A stretch of 64,000 nucleotides of DNA from Monocercomonoides exilis (GCA_001643675.2 LSRY02000029.1:806001-870000); one strand, 5' to 3'. Positions 1 through 13,751 are shown, counted from the first letter of the stretch. Numbers and translations: made by a program. Notes: a model not told the origin generated them from the letters alone.

Positions 1-246
1 GAAAAGAAAAGAAAAAAGAAAGAGCGTAGTGGTTAATAAAAAAGGAGAATGAAAAAGAAAGGGTGAAAGAAAGAAAGAAGAAGAAAGTTAAAGTTGAAGA
101 GAAAGAGAAAGAGAAAGAAGAAAAGAAGAAGAAGATGATGATTGGGAAAGTTATTGTGATGATGAGAAAAGAAATTGAAAAAGAAAGAAAGAAAAGAGAA
201 AATAAGAAAAAGAAAAAGAAGGATAGATGGGGAAGATGGGGAAGAT

Positions 247-253
247 TATAAAA
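247..253 (+). promoter_or_regulatory. TATA-like box upstream of 5S genes (copy 1 shown)
   Basis: TATAAAA lies at -31 to -25 from the predicted 5S start, inside GATTATAAAAGGGAAG. The same element at the same distance precedes all 15 array genes and the orphan gene. Classical animal 5S genes rely on internal elements, while some plant and yeast 5S genes also use an upstream TATA box; that comparison is family knowledge. Use of this box here is inferred from its conservation and spacing. Confidence 0.6.
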
Positions 254-277
254 GGGAAGTTTGAGGAAGTGTGTGTG

Positions 278-396
278 AGCTACGGCCATAGTTGGTCATA
301 CGCACCGGATCCCTTCAGACCTCCGAAGTTAAGCGGCCAACGCTGGGTTAGTACTTGGATGGGTGACCGCCTGGAAAACCCAGTGCTGTAGCTTTT
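278..396 (+). rRNA. 5S ribosomal RNA, array copy 1
   Basis: Eukaryotic-type 5S RNA. AGCTAC at the 5' end pairs with GTAGCT at the 3' end to close helix I. The internal promoter elements are visible as AGTTAAGCGG (A-box region) and GGATGGGTGACC (C-box region). A T4 tract at the 3' end fits RNA polymerase III termination. This copy has GGAAAACCC (four A) where most copies have five, giving 119 nt. Confidence 0.97.
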
Positions 397-1390
397 CTTC
401 TTTTTCTTTTCCATCTTTTCCATCTTTTTCATCTTTTTCATTATTTTCTCTCTCCTTCTTTATTTTTTGACTTTTTTTTTTTCTATTTCTCATTCAAAGA
501 ACCTCTTCTCTTTTCTTTTCACACCTTCTCTTCTTTTCTTTTCTCTTCACTTATTCATTCCTCTCCTCTTTTTCAATTCAACCTTTTCACTTTTTCCTAT
601 TTCTCTTCACTTTCTATCCTGCCTTCATTATTAATTATTATTTTTTCTTTAATTATTATTCCACACCTTCCCTTCTATTACCCATCTCAAATCAAATTCT
701 TAATGAGAAATATACAAGATGAATGAAAACAAAATGTTAAGAATACAAAATGAGAGAGAGAAAGAAAATGAGGGAGAAAGAGAAAAGAGAGTGCAAATGG
801 ATAGATGAATAAAGTGAATGAATGAATAAAAAAAGGAAAATAAGAAATCATGCAACACACATTGAAATGGAATAGAATTGAAATTACAATGATGTGAAGC
901 GATTTCAAAAGTGAAAGTGAAAGAGAGAAAGATAACAGTTCATGAACGATTGAATGAATGTGGAATTGAATGTTGAATTGAATGGTAGAAAGAATGATGA
1001 ATTATTGATTGAATTGATAAAATGAATAATTGAGTGAATGATTGAAGGAGTGAATGAATGAATGAAATTTGAAAGTGAGAGAGGGGGAGAGAATAGGGGA
1101 ATAAGGGAAGGAAGAAAAGAAAAGAAAAAAGAAAGAGCGTAGTGGTTAATAAAAAAGGAGAATGAAAAAGAAAGGGTGAAAGAAAGAAAGAAGAAGAAAG
1201 TTAAAGTTGAAGAGAAAGAGAAAGAGAAAGAAGAAAAGAAGAAGAAGATGATGATTGGGAAAGTTATTGTGATGATGAGAAAAGAAATTGAAAAAGAAAG
1301 AAAGAAAAGAGAAAATAAGAAAAAGAAAAAGAAGGATAGATGGGGAAGATGGGGAAGATTATAAAAGGGAAGTTTGAGGAAGTGTGTGTG

Positions 1391-1510
1391 AGCTACGGCC
1401 ATAGTTGGTCATACGCACCGGATCCCTTCAGACCTCCGAAGTTAAGCGGCCAACGCTGGGTTAGTACTTGGATGGGTGACCGCCTGGAAAAACCCAGTGC
1501 TGTAGCTTTT
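1391..1510 (+). rRNA. 5S ribosomal RNA, array copy 2
   Basis: Matches the array consensus (five-A variant, 120 nt) with the closing helix and internal promoter intact; the terminal T run is five long. Confidence 0.97.
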
Positions 1511-2502
1511 TCTTCTTTTTCTTTTCCATCTTTTCCATCTTTTTCATCTTTTTCATTATTTTCTCTCTCCTTCTTTATTTTTTGACTTTTTTTTTCTATT
1601 TCTCATTCAAAGAACCTCTTCTCTTTTCTTTTCACACCTTCTCTTCTTTTCTTTTCTCTTCACTTATTCATTCCTCTCCTCTTTTCAATTCAACCTTTTC
1701 ACTTTTTCCTATTTCTCTTCACTTTCTATCCTGCCTTCATTATTAATTATTATTTTTTCTTTAATTATTATTCCACACCTTCCCTTCTATTACCCATCTC
1801 AAATCAAATTCTTAATGAGAAATATACAAGATGAATGAAAACAAAATGTTAAGAATACAAAATGAGAGAGAGAAAGAAAATGAGGGAGAAAGAGAAAAGA
1901 GAGTGCAAATGGATAGATGAATAAAGTGAATGAATGAATAAAAAAAGGAAAATAAGAAATCATGCAACACACATTGAAATGGAATAGAATTGAAATTACA
2001 ATGATGTGAAGCGATTTCAAAAGTGAAAGTGAAAGAGAGAAAGATAACAGTTCATGAACGATTGAATGAATGTGGAATTGAATGTTGAATTGAATGGTAG
2101 AAAGAATGATGAATTATTGATTGAATTGATAAAATGAATAATTGAGTGAATGATTGAAGGAGTGAATGAATGAATGAAATTTGAAAGTGAGAGAGGGGGA
2201 GAGAATAGGGGAATAAGGGAAGGAAGAAAAGAAAAGAAAAAAGAAAGAGCGTAGTGGTTAATAAAAAAGGAGAATGAAAAAGAAAGGGTGAAAGAAAGAA
2301 AGAAGAAGAAAGTTAAAGTTGAAGAGAAAGAGAAAGAGAAAGAAGAAAAGAAGAAGAAGATGATGATTGGGAAAGTTATTGTGATGATGAGAAAAGAAAT
2401 TGAAAAAGAAAGAAAGAAAAGAGAAAATAAGAAAAAGAAAAAGAAGGATAGATGGGGAAGATGGGGAAGATTATAAAAGGGAAGTTTGAGGAAGTGTGTG
2501 TG

Positions 2503-2622
2503 AGCTACGGCCATAGTTGGTCATACGCACCGGATCCCTTCAGACCTCCGAAGTTAAGCGGCCAACGCTGGGTTAGTACTTGGATGGGTGACCGCCTGGA
2601 AAAACCCAGTGCTGTAGCTTTT
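2503..2622 (+). rRNA. 5S ribosomal RNA, array copy 3
   Basis: Consensus copy, five-A variant, followed by T4. Confidence 0.97.
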
Positions 2623-3618
2623 CTTCTTTTTCTTTTCCATCTTTTCCATCTTTTTCATCTTTTTCATTATTTTCTCTCTCCTTCTTTATTTTTTGACTTT
2701 TTTTTTTTTTCTATTTCTCATTCAAAGAACCTCTTCTCTTTTCTTTTCACACCTTCTCTTCTTTTTCTTTTCTCTTCACTTATTCATTCCTCTCCTCTTT
2801 TCAATTCAACCTTTTCACTTTTTCCTATTTCTCTTCACTTTCTATCCTGCCTTCATTATTAATTATTATTTTTTCTTTAATTATTATTCCACACCTTCCC
2901 TTCTATTACCCATCTCAAATCAAATTCTTAATGAGAAATATACAAGATGAATGAAAACAAAATGTTAAGAATACAAAATGAGAGAGAGAAAGAAAATGAG
3001 GGAGAAAGAGAAAAGAGAGTGCAAATGGATAGATGAATAAAGTGAATGAATGAATAAAAAAAGGAAAATAAGAAATCATGCAACACACATTGAAATGGAA
3101 TAGAATTGAAATTACAATGATGTGAAGCGATTTCAAAAGTGAAAGTGAAAGAGAGAAAGATAACAGTTCATGAACGATTGAATGAATGTGGAATTGAATG
3201 TTGAATTGAATGGTAGAAAGAATGATGAATTATTGATTGAATTGATAAAATGAATAATTGAGTGAATGATTGAAGGAGTGAATGAATGAATGAAATTTGA
3301 AAGTGAGAGAGGGGGAGAGAATAGGGGAATAAGGGAAGGAAGAAAAGAAAAGAAAAAAGAAAGAGCGTAGTGGTTAATAAAAAAGGAGAATGAAAAAGAA
3401 AGGGTGAAAGAAAGAAAGAAGAAGAAAGTTAAAGTTGAAGAGAAAGAGAAAGAGAAAGAAGAAAAGAAGAAGAAGATGATGATTGGGAAAGTTATTGTGA
3501 TGATGAGAAAAGAAATTGAAAAAGAAAGAAAGAAAAGAGAAAATAAGAAAAAGAAAAAGAAGGATAGATGGGGAAGATGGGGAAGATTATAAAAGGGAAG
3601 TTTGAGGAAGTGTGTGTG

Positions 3619-3738
3619 AGCTACGGCCATAGTTGGTCATACGCACCGGATCCCTTCAGACCTCCGAAGTTAAGCGGCCAACGCTGGGTTAGTACTTGGA
3701 TGGGTGACCGCCTGGAAAAACCCAGTGCTGTAGCTTTT
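3619..3738 (+). rRNA. 5S ribosomal RNA, array copy 4
   Basis: Consensus copy, five-A variant, followed by T4. Its unit starts 1116 bp after the previous one, among the longest spacings. Confidence 0.97.
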
Positions 3739-4731
3739 CTTCTTTTTCTTTTCCATCTTTTCCATCTTTTTCATCTTTTTCATTATTTTCTCTCTCCTTC
3801 TTTATTTTTTGACTTTTTTTTTTCTATTTCTCATTCAAAGAACCTCTTCTCTTTTCTTTTCACACCTTCTCTTCTTTTCTTTTCTCTTCACTTATTCATT
3901 CCTCTCCTCTTTTCAATTCAACCTTTTCACTTTTTCCTATTTCTCTTCACTTTCTATCCTGCCTTCATTATTAATTATTATTTTTTCTTTAATTATTATT
4001 CCACACCTTCCCTTCTATTACCCATCTCAAATCAAATTCTTAATGAGAAATATACAAGATGAATGAAAACAAAATGTTAAGAATACAAAATGAGAGAGAG
4101 AAAGAAAATGAGGGAGAAAGAGAAAAGAGAGTGCAAATGGATAGATGAATAAAGTGAATGAATGAATAAAAAAAGGAAAATAAGAAATCATGCAACACAC
4201 ATTGAAATGGAATAGAATTGAAATTACAATGATGTGAAGCGATTTCAAAAGTGAAAGTGAAAGAGAGAAAGATAACAGTTCATGAACGATTGAATGAATG
4301 TGGAATTGAATGTTGAATTGAATGGTAGAAAGAATGATGAATTATTGATTGAATTGATAAAATGAATAATTGAGTGAATGATTGAAGGAGTGAATGAATG
4401 AATGAAATTTGAAAGTGAGAGAGGGGGGAGAGAATAGGGGAATAAGGGAAGGAAGAAAAGAAAAGAAAAAAGAAAGAGCGTAGTGGTTAATAAAAAAGGA
4501 GAATGAAAAAGAAAGGGTGAAAGAAAGAAAGAAGAAGAAAGTTAAAGTTGAAGAGAAAGAGAAAGAGAAAGAAGAAAAGAAGAAGAAGATGATGATTGGG
4601 AAAGTTATTGTGATGATGAGAAAAGAAATTGAAAAAGAAAGAAAGAAAAGAGAAAATAAGAAAAAGAAAAAGAAGGATAGATGGGGAAGATGGGGAAGAT
4701 TATAAAAGGGAAGTTTGAGGAAGTGTGTGTG

Positions 4732-4850
4732 AGCTACGGCCATAGTTGGTCATACGCACCGGATCCCTTCAGACCTCCGAAGTTAAGCGGCCAACGCTGG
4801 GTTAGTACTTGGATGGGTGACCGCCTGGAAAACCCAGTGCTGTAGCTTTT
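4732..4850 (+). rRNA. 5S ribosomal RNA, array copy 5
   Basis: Four-A variant like copy 1 (119 nt); terminal T run of five. Confidence 0.97.
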
Positions 4851-5842
4851 TCTTCTTTTTTCTTTTCCATCTTTTCCATCTTTTTCATCTTTTTCATTAT
4901 TTTCTCTCTCCTTCTTTATTTTTTGACTTTTTTTTCTATTTCTCATTCAAAGAACCTCTTCTCTTTTCTTTTCACACCTTCTCTTCTTTTCTTTTCTCTT
5001 CACTTATTCATTCCTCTCCTCTTTTTCAATTCAACCTTTTCACTTTTTCCTATTTCTCTTCACTTTCTATCCTGCCTTCATTATTAATTATTATTTTTTC
5101 TTTAATTATTATTCCACACCTTCCCTTCTATTACCCATCTCAAATCAAATTCTTAATGAGAAATATACAAGATGAATGAAAACAAAATGTTAAGAATACA
5201 AAATGAGAGAGAGAAAGAAAATGAGGGAGAAAGAGAAAAGAGAGTGCAAATGGATAGATGAATAAAGTGAATGAATGAATAAAAAAAGGAAAATAAGAAA
5301 TCATGCAACACACATTGAAATGGAATAGAATTGAAATTACAATGATGTGAAGCGATTTCAAAAGTGAAAGTGAAAGAGAGAAAGATAACAGTTCATGAAC
5401 GATTGAATGAATGTGGAATTGAATGTTGAATTGAATGGTAGAAAGAATGATGAATTATTGATTGAATTGATAAAATGAATAATTGAGTGAATGATTGAAG
5501 GAGTGAATGAATGAATGAAATTTGAAAGTGAGAGAGGGGAGAGAATAGGGGAATAAGGGAAGGAAGAAAAGAAAAGAAAAAAGAAAGAGCGTAGTGGTTA
5601 ATAAAAAAGGAGAATGAAAAAGAAAGGGTGAAAGAAAGAAAGAAGAAGAAAGTTAAAGTTGAAGAGAAAGAGAAAGAGAAAGAAGAAAAGAAGAAGAAGA
5701 TGATGATTGGGAAAGTTATTGTGATGATGAGAAAAGAAATTGAAAAAGAAAGAAAGAAAAGAGAAAATAAGAAAAAGAAAAAGAAGGATAGATGGGGAAG
5801 ATGGGGAAGATTATAAAAGGGAAGTTTGAGGAAGTGTGTGTG

Positions 5843-5962
5843 AGCTACGGCCATAGTTGGTCATACGCACCGGATCCCTTCAGACCTCCGAAGTTAAGCG
5901 GCCAACGCTGGGTTAGTACTTGGATGGGTGACCGCCTGGAAAAACCCAGTGCTGTAGCTTTT
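5843..5962 (+). rRNA. 5S ribosomal RNA, array copy 6
   Basis: Consensus copy, five-A variant, T4 terminator. Confidence 0.97.
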
Positions 5963-6954
5963 CTTCTTTTTCTTTTCCATCTTTTCCATCTTTTTCATCT
6001 TTTTCATTATTTTCTCTCTCCTTCTTTATTTTTTGACTTTTTTTTTTTCTATTTCTCATTCAAAGAACCTCTTCTCTTTTCTTTTCACACCTTCTCTTCT
6101 TTTCTTTTCTCTTCACTTATTCATTCCTCTCCTCTTTTCAATTCAACCTTTTCACTTTTTCCTATTTCTCTTCACTTTCTATCCTGCCTTCATTATTAAT
6201 TATTATTTTTCTTTAATTATTATTCCACACCTTCCCTTCTATTACCCATCTCAAATCAAATTCTTAATGAGAAATATACAAGATGAATGAAAACAAAATG
6301 TTAAGAATACAAAATGAGAGAGAGAAAGAAAATGAGGGAGAAAGAGAAAAGAGAGTGCAAATGGATAGATGAATAAAGTGAATGAATGAATAAAAAAAGG
6401 AAAATAAGAAATCATGCAACACACATTGAAATGGAATAGAATTGAAATTACAATGATGTGAAGCGATTTCAAAAGTGAAAGTGAAAGAGAGAAAGATAAC
6501 AGTTCATGAACGATTGAATGAATGTGGAATTGAATGTTGAATTGAATGGTAGAAAGAATGATGAATTATTGATTGAATTGATAAAATGAATAATTGAGTG
6601 AATGATTGAAGGAGTGAATGAATGAATGAAATTTGAAAGTGAGAGAGGGGGAGAGAATAGGGGAATAAGGGAAGGAAGAAAAGAAAAGAAAAAAGAAAGA
6701 GCGTAGTGGTTAATAAAAAAGGAGAATGAAAAAGAAAGGGTGAAAGAAAGAAAGAAGAAGAAAGTTAAAGTTGAAGAGAAAGAGAAAGAGAAAGAAGAAA
6801 AGAAGAAGAAGATGATGATTGGGAAAGTTATTGTGATGATGAGAAAAGAAATTGAAAAAGAAAGAAAGAAAAGAGAAAATAAGAAAAAGAAAAAGAAGGA
6901 TAGATGGGGAAGATGGGGAAGATTATAAAAGGGAAGTTTGAGGAAGTGTGTGTG

Positions 6955-7074
6955 AGCTACGGCCATAGTTGGTCATACGCACCGGATCCCTTCAGACCTC
7001 CGAAGTTAAGCGGCCAACGCTGGGTTAGTACTTGGATGGGTGACCGCCTGGAAAAACCCAGTGCTGTAGCTTTT
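6955..7074 (+). rRNA. 5S ribosomal RNA, array copy 7
   Basis: Consensus copy, five-A variant, T5 tract. Confidence 0.97.
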
Positions 7075-8065
7075 TCTTCTTTTTTCTTTTCCATCTTTTC
7101 CATCTTTTTCATCTTTTTCATTATTTTCTCTCTCCTTCTTTATTTTTGACTTTTTTTTTCTATTTCTCATTCAAAGAACCTCTTCTCTTTTCTTTTCACA
7201 CCTTCTCTTCTTTTCTTTTCTCTTCACTTATTCATTCCTCTCCTCTTTTCAATTCAACCTTTTCACTTTTTCCTATTTCTCTTCACTTTCTATCCTGCCT
7301 TCATTATTAATTATTATTTTTCTTTAATTATTATTCCACACCTTCCCTTCTATTACCCATCTCAAATCAAATTCTTAATGAGAAATATACAAGATGAATG
7401 AAAACAAAATGTTAAGAATACAAAATGAGAGAGAGAAAGAAAATGAGGGAGAAAGAGAAAAGAGAGTGCAAATGGATAGATGAATAAAGTGAATGAATGA
7501 ATAAAAAAAGGAAAATAAGAAATCATGCAACACACATTGAAATGGAATAGAATTGAAATTACAATGATGTGAAGCGATTTCAAAAGTGAAAGTGAAAGAG
7601 AGAAAGATAACAGTTCATGAACGATTGAATGAATGTGGAATTGAATGTTGAATTGAATGGTAGAAAGAATGATGAATTATTGATTGAATTGATAAAATGA
7701 ATAATTGAGTGAATGATTGAAGGAGTGAATGAATGAATGAAATTTGAAAGTGAGAGAGGGGGAGAGAATAGGGGAATAAGGGAAGGAAGAAAAGAAAAGA
7801 AAAAAGAAAGAGCGTAGTGGTTAATAAAAAAGGAGAATGAAAAAGAAAGGGTGAAAGAAAGAAAGAAGAAGAAAGTTAAAGTTGAAGAGAAAGAGAAAGA
7901 GAAAGAAGAAAAGAAGAAGAAGATGATGATTGGGAAAGTTATTGTGATGATGAGAAAAGAAATTGAAAAAGAAAGAAAGAAAAGAGAAAATAAGAAAAAG
8001 AAAAAGAAGGATAGATGGGGAAGATGGGGAAGATTATAAAAGGGAAGTTTGAGGAAGTGTGTGTG

Positions 8066-8185
8066 AGCTACGGCCATAGTTGGTCATACGCACCGGATCC
8101 CTTCAGACCTCCGAAGTTAAGCGGCCAACGCTGGGTTAGTACTTGGATGGGTGACCGCCTGGAAAAACCCAGTGCTGTAGCTTTT
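8066..8185 (+). rRNA. 5S ribosomal RNA, array copy 8
   Basis: Consensus copy, five-A variant, T4 tract. Confidence 0.97.
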
Positions 8186-9180
8186 CTTCTTTTTCTTTTC
8201 CATCTTTTCCATCTTTTTCATCTTTTTCATTATTTTCTCTCTCCTTCTTTATTTTTTGACTTTTTTTTTTTCTATTTCTCATTCAAAGAACCTCTTCTCT
8301 TTTCTTTTCACACCTTCTCTTCTTTTCTTTTCTCTTCACTTATTCATTCCTCTCCTCTTTTTCAATTCAACCTTTTCACTTTTTCCTATTTCTCTTCACT
8401 TTCTATCCTGCCTTCATTATTAATTATTATTTTTTCTTTAATTATTATTCCACACCTTCCCTTCTATTACCCATCTCAAATCAAATTCTTAATGAGAAAT
8501 ATACAAGATGAATGAAAACAAAATGTTAAGAATACAAAATGAGAGAGAGAAAGAAAATGAGGGAGAAAGAGAAAAGAGAGTGCAAATGGATAGATGAATA
8601 AAGTGAATGAATGAATAAAAAAAGGAAAATAAGAAATCATGCAACACACATTGAAATGGAATAGAATTGAAATTACAATGATGTGAAGCGATTTCAAAAG
8701 TGAAAGTGAAAGAGAGAAAGATAACAGTTCATGAACGATTGAATGAATGTGGAATTGAATGTTGAATTGAATGGTAGAAAGAATGATGAATTATTGATTG
8801 AATTGATAAAATGAATAATTGAGTGAATGATTGAAGGAGTGAATGAATGAATGAAATTTGAAAGTGAGAGAGGGGGAGAGAATAGGGGAATAAGGGAAGG
8901 AAGAAAAGAAAAGAAAAAAGAAAAGAGCGTAGTGGTTAATAAAAAAGGAGAATGAAAAAGAAAGGGTGAAAGAAAGAAAGAAGAAGAAAGTTAAAGTTGA
9001 AGAGAAAGAGAAAGAGAAAGAAGAAAAGAAGAAGAAGATGATGATTGGGAAAGTTATTGTGATGATGAGAAAAGAAATTGAAAAAGAAAGAAAGAAAAGA
9101 GAAAATAAGAAAAAGAAAAAGAAGGATAGATGGGGAAGATGGGGAAGATTATAAAAGGGAAGTTTGAGGAAGTGTGTGTG

Positions 9181-9300
9181 AGCTACGGCCATAGTTGGTC
9201 ATACGCACCGGATCCCTTCAGACCTCCGAAGTTAAGCGGCCAACGCTGGGTTAGTACTTGGATGGGTGACCGCCTGGAAAAACCCAGTGCTGTAGCTTTT
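9181..9300 (+). rRNA. 5S ribosomal RNA, array copy 9
   Basis: Consensus copy, five-A variant, T5 tract. Confidence 0.97.
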
Positions 9301-10291
9301 TCTTCTTTTTCTTTTCCATCTTTTCCATCTTTTTCATCTTTTTCATTATTTTCTCTCTCCTTCTTTATTTTTTGACTTTTTTTTTCTATTTCTCATTCAA
9401 AGAACCTCTTCTCTTTTCTTTTCACACCTTCTCTTCTTTTCTTTTCTCTTCACTTATTCATTCCTCTCCTCTTTTCAATTCAACCTTTTCACTTTTTCCT
9501 ATTTCTCTTCACTTTCTATCCTGCCTTCATTATTAATTATTATTTTTTCTTTAATTATTATTCCACACCTTCCCTTCTATTACCCATCTCAAATCAAATT
9601 CTTAATGAGAAATATACAAGATGAATGAAAACAAAATGTTAAGAATACAAAATGAGAGAGAGAAAGAAAATGAGGGAGAAAGAGAAAAGAGAGTGCAAAT
9701 GGATAGATGAATAAAGTGAATGAATGAATAAAAAAAGGAAAATAAGAAATCATGCAACACACATTGAAATGGAATAGAATTGAAATTACAATGATGTGAA
9801 GCGATTTCAAAAGTGAAAGTGAAAGAGAGAAAGATAACAGTTCATGAACGATTGAATGAATGTGGAATTGAATGTTGAATTGAATGGTAGAAAGAATGAT
9901 GAATTATTGATTGAATTGATAAAATGAATAATTGAGTGAATGATTGAAGGAGTGAATGAATGAATGAAATTTGAAAGTGAGAGAGGGGGAGAGAATAGGG
10001 GAATAAGGGAAGGAAGAAAAGAAAAGAAAAAAGAAAGAGCGTAGTGGTTAATAAAAAGGAGAATGAAAAAGAAAGGGTGAAAGAAAGAAAGAAGAAGAAA
10101 GTTAAAGTTGAAGAGAAAGAGAAAGAGAAAGAAGAAAAGAAGAAGAAGATGATGATTGGGAAAGTTATTGTGATGATGAGAAAAGAAATTGAAAAAGAAA
10201 GAAAGAAAAGAGAAAATAAGAAAAAGAAAAAGAAGGATAGATGGGGAAGATGGGGAAGATTATAAAAGGGAAGTTTGAGGAAGTGTGTGTG

Positions 10292-10411
10292 AGCTACGGC
10301 CATAGTTGGTCATACGCACCGGATCCCTTCAGACCTCCGAAGTTAAGCGGCCAACGCTGGGTTAGTACTTGGATGGGTGACCGCCTGGAAAAACCCAGTG
10401 CTGTAGCTTTT
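10292..10411 (+). rRNA. 5S ribosomal RNA, array copy 10
   Basis: Consensus copy, five-A variant, T5 tract. Confidence 0.97.
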
Positions 10412-11404
10412 TCTTCTTTTTTCTTTTCCATCTTTTCCATCTTTTTCATCTTTTTCATTATTTTCTCTCTCCTTCTTTATTTTTTGACTTTTTTTTTCTA
10501 TTTCTCATTCAAAGAACCTCTTCTCTTTTCTTTTCACACCTTCTCTTCTTTTCTTTTCTCTTCACTTATTCATTCCTCTCCTCTTTTTCAATTCAACCTT
10601 TTCACTTTTTCCTATTTCTCTTCACTTTCTATCCTGCCTTCATTATTAATTATTATTTTTCTTTAATTATTATTCCACACCTTCCCTTCTATTACCCATC
10701 TCAAATCAAATTCTTAATGAGAAATATACAAGATGAATGAAAACAAAATGTTAAGAATACAAAATGAGAGAGAGAAAGAAAATGAGGGAGAAAGAGAAAA
10801 GAGAGTGCAAATGGATAGATGAATAAAGTGAATGAATGAATAAAAAAAGGAAAATAAGAAATCATGCAACACACATTGAAATGGAATAGAATTGAAATTA
10901 CAATGATGTGAAGCGATTTCAAAAGTGAAAGTGAAAGAGAGAAAGATAACAGTTCATGAACGATTGAATGAATGTGGAATTGAATGTTGAATTGAATGGT
11001 AGAAAGAATGATGAATTATTGATTGAATTGATAAAATGAATAATTGAGTGAATGATTGAAGGAGTGAATGAATGAATGAAATTTGAAAGTGAGAGAGGGG
11101 GAGAGAATAGGGGAATAAGGGAAGGAAGAAAAGAAAAGAAAAAAAGAAAGAGCGTAGTGGTTAATAAAAAGGAGAATGAAAAAGAAAGGGTGAAAGAAAG
11201 AAAGAAGAAGAAAGTTAAAGTTGAAGAGAAAGAGAAAGAGAAAGAAGAAAAGAAGAAGAAGATGATGATTGGGAAAGTTATTGTGATGATGAGAAAAGAA
11301 ATTGAAAAAGAAAGAAAGAAAAGAGAAAATAAGAAAAAGAAAAAGAAGGATAGATGGGGAAGATGGGGAAGATTATAAAAGGGAAGTTTGAGGAAGTGTG
11401 TGTG

Positions 11405-11523
11405 AGCTACGGCCATAGTTGGTCATACGCACCGGATCCCTTCAGACCTCCGAAGTTAAGCGGCCAACGCTGGGTTAGTACTTGGATGGGTGACCGCCTG
11501 GAAAAACCCAGTGCTGTAGCTTT
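11405..11523 (+). rRNA. 5S ribosomal RNA, array copy 11 (short terminator)
   Basis: Gene body is consensus, but the 3' T run is only three (GTAGCTTTC). It is the only copy without T4 at this position. Either termination uses later T runs in the CT-rich block or this is a base-calling deletion. Confidence 0.96.
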
Positions 11524-12518
11524 CTTCTTTTTCTTTTCCATCTTTTCCATCTTTTTCATCTTTTTCATTATTTTCTCTCTCCTTCTTTATTTTTTGACTT
11601 TTTTTTTTTCTATTTCTCATTCAAAGAACCTCTTCTCTTTTCTTTTCACACCTTCTCTTCTTTTCTTTTCTCTTCACTTATTCATTCCTCTCCTCTTTTT
11701 CAATTCAACCTTTTCACTTTTTCCTATTTCTCTTCACTTTCTATCCTGCCTTCATTATTAATTATTATTTTTTCTTTAATTATTATTCCACACCTTCCCT
11801 TCTATTACCCATCTCAAATCAAATTCTTAATGAGAAATATACAAGATGAATGAAAACAAAATGTTAAGAATACAAAATGAGAGAGAGAAAGAAAATGAGG
11901 GAGAAAGAGAAAAGAGAGTGCAAATGGATAGATGAATAAAGTGAATGAATGAATAAAAAAAAGGAAAATAAGAAATCATGCAACACACATTGAAATGGAA
12001 TAGAATTGAAATTACAATGATGTGAAGCGATTTCAAAAGTGAAAGTGAAAGAGAGAAAGATAACAGTTCATGAACGATTGAATGAATGTGGAATTGAATG
12101 TTGAATTGAATGGTAGAAAGAATGATGAATTATTGATTGAATTGATAAAATGAATAATTGAGTGAATGATTGAAGGAGTGAATGAATGAATGAAATTTGA
12201 AAGTGAGAGAGGGGGAGAGAATAGGGGAATAAGGGAAGGAAGAAAAGAAAAGAAAAAAAGAAAGAGCGTAGTGGTTAATAAAAAGGAGAATGAAAAAGAA
12301 AGGGTGAAAGAAAGAAAGAAGAAGAAAGTTAAAGTTGAAGAGAAAGAGAAAGAGAAAGAAGAAAAGAAGAAGAAGATGATGATTGGGAAAGTTATTGTGA
12401 TGATGAGAAAAGAAATTGAAAAAGAAAGAAAGAAAAGAGAAAATAAGAAAAAGAAAAAGAAGGATAGATGGGGAAGATGGGGAAGATTATAAAAGGGAAG
12501 TTTGAGGAAGTGTGTGTG

Positions 12519-12638
12519 AGCTACGGCCATAGTTGGTCATACGCACCGGATCCCTTCAGACCTCCGAAGTTAAGCGGCCAACGCTGGGTTAGTACTTGGA
12601 TGGGTGACCGCCTGGAAAAACCCAGTGCTGTAGCTTTT
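12519..12638 (+). rRNA. 5S ribosomal RNA, array copy 12
   Basis: Consensus copy, five-A variant, T5 tract. Confidence 0.97.
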
Positions 12639-13631
12639 TCTTCTTTTTCTTTTCCATCTTTTCCATCTTTTTCATCTTTTTCATTATTTTCTCTCTCCTT
12701 CTTTATTTTTTGACTTTTTTTTTCTATTTCTCATTCAAAGAACCTCTTCTCTTTTCTTTTCACACCTTCTCTTCTTTTCTTTTCTCTTCACTTATTCATT
12801 CCTCTCCTCTTTTTCAATTCAACCTTTTCACTTTTTCCTATTTCTCTTCACTTTCTATCCTGCCTTCATTATTAATTATTATTTTTTCTTTAATTATTAT
12901 TCCACACCTTCCCTTCTATTACCCATCTCAAATCAAATTCTTAATGAGAAATATACAAGATGAATGAAAACAAAATGTTAAGAATACAAAATGAGAGAGA
13001 GAAAGAAAATGAGGGAGAAAGAGAAAAGAGAGTGCAAATGGATAGATGAATAAAGTGAATGAATGAATAAAAAAAGGAAAATAAGAAATCATGCAACACA
13101 CATTGAAATGGAATAGAATTGAAATTACAATGATGTGAAGCGATTTCAAAAGTGAAAGTGAAAGAGAGAAAGATAACAGTTCATGAACGATTGAATGAAT
13201 GTGGAATTGAATGTTGAATTGAATGGTAGAAAGAATGATGAATTATTGATTGAATTGATAAAATGAATAATTGAGTGAATGATTGAAGGAGTGAATGAAT
13301 GAATGAAATTTGAAAGTGAGAGAGGGGGAGAGAATAGGGGAATAAGGGAAGGAAGAAAAGAAAAGAAAAAAGAAAGAGCGTAGTGGTTAATAAAAAAGGA
13401 GAATGAAAAAGAAAGGGTGAAAGAAAGAAAGAAGAAGAAAGTTAAAGTTGAAGAGAAAGAGAAAGAGAAAGAAGAAAAGAAGAAGAAGATGATGATTGGG
13501 AAAGTTATTGTGATGATGAGAAAAGAAATTGAAAAAGAAAGAAAGAAAAGAGAAAATAAGAAAAAGAAAAAGAAGGATAGATGGGGAAGATGGGGAAGAT
13601 TATAAAAGGGAAGTTTGAGGAAGTGTGTGTG

Positions 13632-13751
13632 AGCTACGGCCATAGTTGGTCATACGCACCGGATCCCTTCAGACCTCCGAAGTTAAGCGGCCAACGCTGG
13701 GTTAGTACTTGGATGGGTGACCGCCTGGAAAAACCCAGTGCTGTAGCTTTT
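13632..13751 (+). rRNA. 5S ribosomal RNA, array copy 13
   Basis: Consensus copy, five-A variant, T4 tract. Confidence 0.97.
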
